NCBI RefSeq assembly: GCF_024494695.1
Contig: NZ_JANHDP010000005.1
Location: 124,001-188,000 of the forward strand
Origin: Natronoarchaeum rubrum
GTDB taxonomy: Archaea > Halobacteriota > Halobacteria > Halobacteriales > Natronoarchaeaceae
Direction of reading: 5' to 3'
Length of the DNA: 64,000 nucleotides
The position numbers and the translations under genes were made by a program. The notes below the pieces were generated by a model, which had not been told where the DNA came from, did no database searches, and saw only the letters and a list, made by a program, of their open reading frames with translations. Positions 61,086 through 64,000 of the stretch are shown here, piece by piece. Numbering within the stretch: position 1 is the stretch's first letter; each line of letters opens with the position of its first letter.

Positions 61086-62196
61086 ATAATTCGTCCATAT
61101 AAATACTTACATATGGCTGTGATACGCTTTCGTAGGAGAATCTATTCTTGGCGATTTTCTGAAGATCATCACCGATTTCGTTATCGTGAATCGCAGCACA
61201 GATTCCCCTCTCCCAAGAATCCACCTCGAAATCAACTAAGTACTCTGTCTCTCCGAGTATCTCCTCAAAGGCTGGGATTTTGGATGCAACCACCGGCGTC
61301 CCTGCAGCCATCGCCTCACACAGAGCGACCCCTTGACCTTCATGGAGCGATGCCAGAGCGAAGACATCCAACTCATGGAGTAGTGCGTACACCGACTTTC
61401 GCTCGATTCGTCCGGTAAACAGGACAGCATCTTCGATTCCCAATTCGGTTGCGCGGTTGCGGAGGGCCGCTTCGCGGCTCCCGTCGCCCACTAGTAGAAG
61501 TCCGATGTCTGGATATCGGTCCGACAGCGTAGCGATGGCCTCCAGAAGTAGGTCCTGATTTTTGACTCGTTCAAGTCGTCCGACGCACCCGACAACTGGT
61601 GATGCACTCGCCACGAATCTCGCGATCTCGTCGGGAAGGGGCTCTCCACGCCGTTCCACTATCGCTTCGGTGTCGATCGGATTGTGTATTATTGTGCGTC
61701 GTTCGCTTGGACACGTCACTCTCGTCCACCGACTGAACGACTGTTCTACCGCAGATGAAATCGGAACAACGTGATCAGCGAGGGGTAGCGTCGCCTGGTT
61801 GAGGAACAACTGCTTTCGGTTGTACTGATCCTTTGCGTGAACTGACTGTTCGGTCGACACGATACACGGCGTCCGTGCGATCGTCCCTACGATGCGTCCG
61901 ATCACGCCGGACCGGACCAAATGCGTGTTCAGAACGTCGACATCGGTGAGTGTTTGATGAAGATCTCTGAGAGCGACTCTGGTCGGTTTCGTGTCGAACT
62001 CGAATCTAATCGGCGTCGCGCCGACGGTTTCTAGTTCTGCGATCACTTCGTCGTCAACTCTACTGTCGTCTCCTGCTAACAGGCCTCCGGCGAACACGTC
62101 AACGTCATCCGAGAATCCTCGGGTGAGGTCGACAATGGTATGCGGAATCGCGCCACTTTTCAGGTTGTTCGTGAGGTGGAGTACTTTCAGTGACAT
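61078..62196 (-). CDS. GT4 glycosyltransferase
   Basis: 372 residues. The N-terminus KVLHLTNNLKSGAIPHTIVD (about 3-22), donor domain VVGCVGRLERVKNQDLLLEA and Ex7E in HEGQGVALCEAMAAGTPVVA define GT4. It forms a minus-strand pair with the phosphatase-fold gene upstream (six-base gap). Normal GC composition, unlike wzx on the other side. Confidence 0.87.
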   Translation of the reverse strand: MSLKVLHLTNNLKSGAIPHTIVDLTRGFSDDVDVFAGGLLAGDDSRVDDEVIAELETVGATPIRFEFDTKPTRVALRDLHQTLTDVDVLNTHLVRSGVIGRIVGTIARTPCIVSTEQSVHAKDQYNRKQLFLNQATLPLADHVVPISSAVEQSFSRWTRVTCPSERRTIIHNPIDTEAIVERRGEPLPDEIARFVASASPVVGCVGRLERVKNQDLLLEAIATLSDRYPDIGLLLVGDGSREAALRNRATELGIEDAVLFTGRIERKSVYALLHELDVFALASLHEGQGVALCEAMAAGTPVVASKIPAFEEILGETEYLVDFEVDSWERGICAAIHDNEIGDDLQKIAKNRFSYESVSQPYVSIYMDELST

Positions 62197-62202
62197 TGAG
62201 AC

Positions 62203-63207
62203 TTAGTCAATATATCCCAGTGCTCGAAGCTTCGACCTGACCTCGTCATCATCTCGATCGACACTCGTCGGTCTCTCTGGATCGCGAGTTCTACGATCGT
62301 TCGCAGACACCGTGTACCAAGGTACTTTCCTGACACTCTCCAGTGGGTACTTCCCGTGCCCGTAGAAGCCGTACTCTCCCATCGCGTTCCCATGGTCGGC
62401 ACTGATAACTGCCCTTTTTGCATCAACGTTGTTGAGCAGCACCTCCACCTCTTCGAGCACGTATTCGAGATTCAACCGGTACGCTTCCCAAACACGTTCT
62501 TTATCGAGTTCGCCCCGGCGAAGTCGGTCCCATACATTTCCTTCCCATTTCGATCCAATCCGATCAATGTCGATTCCAGAACCGATCTCCGGACACGGAA
62601 CGGAGGGGAAGTGTGGTTGCATGTAGTGGACGATCATCCGCTCGGCATCCGAACTTCGCCAATGCCAAATCCCCCGATCGGTGAGTTCTTTTGCCGGGAC
62701 TGTCCCGGTTTCGTCGTTCCAAGTGGTTCGCCACACTTCGTCGAGCTCGGCGAACTTGTCGGCCGTTTCGATGAATTCCGTGTGTGGATTTCCCGTAACG
62801 TATATTGTCTTGCCCATTTCCGGTGCGACGTTCCGGGTCAACGTCCTGTTCATCCACCCGTATGAGGCCCCACTGGGAGAGTACACTGTTTCTCGCTCAG
62901 CCGCTTCGAGGAAGTCGTATTGATCCACCACTGCTTCGATGAGATCCACGCGGCACGCATCCAGAAGCACGAGGATGTCCCACTCGCGCTCGAACGCGTT
63001 TGTCCATTCGTAGTCAAACCTCTCCGGAAAGTTATCAATACAGAGGCGCTGGTATGTCCGTAGACCTGCCCAAGATATCCCTTTGTGTTTGTCAGTGTAC
63101 AGTCGGTCACCCACCTCCGCAACGAAATCGGAGAAAGAATCGAATGACGGGATGAGCGGCATTTTCTGACTCTCTGTGCTTTCTTGGCCAATAAAACAGT
63201 TCCGCAT
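62203..63207 (-). CDS. Alkaline-phosphatase-superfamily enzyme
   Basis: 334 residues (319 if started at the ATG at 63162). Metal-site strands are WDILVLLDACRVDLIEAVV (about 76-94) and KRAVISADHGNAMGEYGFYG (about 265-284, Asp-His). The HYMQPHFP segment resembles the family's HYMxPHxP motif, seen in archaeal proteins beside agl genes. A phosphodiesterase or phosphotransferase role in glycan decoration is plausible. It begins a minus-strand pair with the GT4 gene. Confidence 0.7.
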   Translation of the reverse strand: MRNCFIGQESTESQKMPLIPSFDSFSDFVAEVGDRLYTDKHKGISWAGLRTYQRLCIDNFPERFDYEWTNAFEREWDILVLLDACRVDLIEAVVDQYDFLEAAERETVYSPSGASYGWMNRTLTRNVAPEMGKTIYVTGNPHTEFIETADKFAELDEVWRTTWNDETGTVPAKELTDRGIWHWRSSDAERMIVHYMQPHFPSVPCPEIGSGIDIDRIGSKWEGNVWDRLRRGELDKERVWEAYRLNLEYVLEEVEVLLNNVDAKRAVISADHGNAMGEYGFYGHGKYPLESVRKVPWYTVSANDRRTRDPERPTSVDRDDDEVRSKLRALGYID

Positions 63208-63384
63208 TCAGGCTATCGTAATTTGAGTAAAACCGCTTGGTGGTTCACGGCTTGAACGTATCCGATCGAGCCCGGACTATTGTCCGCATGAGAGTCTCTC
63301 CTCTGCCGTATTCCTGTAAGGTTTCACGGACTCGCCACGACAGCGAAACTGTGGACGGTGAGACACAGAGTACCAGCCCGACTG

Positions 63385-64000
63385 TTATTCCTTCACTCTA
63401 ACTACACTTCCGTTCTCTATGTCGTCGGCCGTGACGGTCACTTGTTGGTCTGCGACAGTATAGTCGCCAGGGTACGGGACAACCACCTCAAACTGCCCAT
63501 TTTCGTCTATTTCGGTCTCCTGATCGTATGTGAACGACGTTCCAGAAACGCTGACGTTAGTCGTGACGACCATCGTCTCATTGGTCGTTACTGACCCGTT
63601 GATAGTTGCTCCCTGAACTAATGCGTACGCTGCCGTGGACCGGTCGTTGTCTAAACTCACGAGCTGGAAGTGCGACAGATCTTCACCACTATCTTTCCCT
63701 CTCTCAAAGCCTCTGAGCAGGCGCTCGTAAGCACTCCCGGATATGGCAGGGTCATCGTTCTCCGTCACTACCACATAACCCACTCGCCCGTCAAATTCCC
63801 TGTACTGTCCATCTGGGTCCTCGGATGCTATTAAACTTCCATAGTTGTCTTCCGCATATCCATACCAGCTTGATTCACCGTTCACGAAATAGTTGTACAT
63901 CCGATTATCGTCCCAACTGCTCAGAACGTAGTTCTCGGGGTATTCTCTCCCCAAATCATCTGAGTGCTCCTCAATAGCGACTGCCGTTTCGTATGCTGAA
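63385..64000 (-). CDS. aglB: AglB oligosaccharyltransferase, C-terminal part
   Basis: The open frame enters at the right edge and ends at 63385, giving about 204 residues. SAYETAVAIEEHSDD and REYPENYVLSSWDDNRMYNY, then FVNGESSWYGYAEDNYGSLI and FDGRVGYVVVTE, match the globular C-terminal region of archaeal AglB (STT3 homologue). The membrane domain and catalytic WWDxG motif lie outside the window. AglB moves the lipid-linked glycan to Asn of surface proteins, so the genes from about 46 to 63 kb are probably its N-glycosylation pathway. Confidence 0.82.
   Translation of the reverse strand, partial: SAYETAVAIEEHSDDLGREYPENYVLSSWDDNRMYNYFVNGESSWYGYAEDNYGSLIASEDPDGQYREFDGRVGYVVVTENDDPAISGSAYERLLRGFERGKDSGEDLSHFQLVSLDNDRSTAAYALVQGATINGSVTTNETMVVTTNVSVSGTSFTYDQETEIDENGQFEVVVPYPGDYTVADQQVTVTADDIENGSVVRVKE

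Noticed and set aside
1..64000. CRISPR array, integrase or intact transposase
   Set aside because: No regularly spaced repeats, no tyrosine recombinase motif and no complete TnpA/TnpB frame were seen; only IS-like relics.

Overview
The window comes from a halophilic archaeon of class Halobacteria. The encoded proteins are acidic, and many genes have a TATA box about 25-30 bases before the start codon with no ribosome-binding site, as leaderless haloarchaeal transcripts do. Lineage markers include an orphan TFB, a HalOD1-domain protein, a Tat-lipobox lipoprotein and the C-terminus of AglB. No rRNA, tRNA, CRISPR array, integrase or intact transposase was found.

Region 1 (1-33.4 kb) is accessory DNA. 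It opens with a truncated coupling-type ATPase on the minus strand. Then come a stand-alone E2 acyltransferase, a HalOD1 protein, a winged-helix regulator, a two-gene ABC transporter, a Tat lipoprotein, a CPBP protease, a DUF998 protein, an FAD monooxygenase, a tandem USP and a PadR regulator. The core, 14.4-28.6 kb, is rich in toxin-antitoxin and mobility genes: three intact nucleotidyltransferase-HEPN (MNT-HEPN) pairs, a decayed fourth nucleotidyltransferase, an RHH-PIN pair, an ArdC/IrrE-like protease, an OB-fold protein, small zinc proteins, a broken DUF234-type ATPase, an IS200/IS605-like relic with a densely folded 3' segment, and an orphan TFB. Two of the MNT-HEPN pairs lie between imperfect direct repeats. 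A PAS histidine kinase and a four-gene DUF4129/DUF58 operon (lacking MoxR) close the region.

Region 2 (34.0-40.5 kb) is a compact five-gene set resembling a minimal type IV secretion or conjugation apparatus: pilin-like VirB2, a secreted membrane-anchored protein, VirB6-like, PrgI/VirB3-like and VirB4 ATPase. The ATPase cut at the left window edge could be the coupling protein of such a system, but the two are far apart and oppositely oriented.

Region 3 (40.7-64 kb) looks like chromosomal housekeeping plus a glycan locus: a coiled-coil protein, Cry-DASH, GlmS and a GlmU-like enzyme, a UppP-like phosphatase, sugar epimerases, a nucleotide-sugar dehydrogenase, a polyprenyl-phosphate sugar transferase, three GT4 glycosyltransferases, two alkaline-phosphatase-fold enzymes, a Wzy-like polymerase, a Wzx flippase, and AglB at the right edge. 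Together these would make activated sugars, build a lipid-linked glycan, flip or polymerise it and transfer it to S-layer or other surface proteins. The polymerase and flippase are markedly AT-rich, suggesting acquisition from elsewhere.
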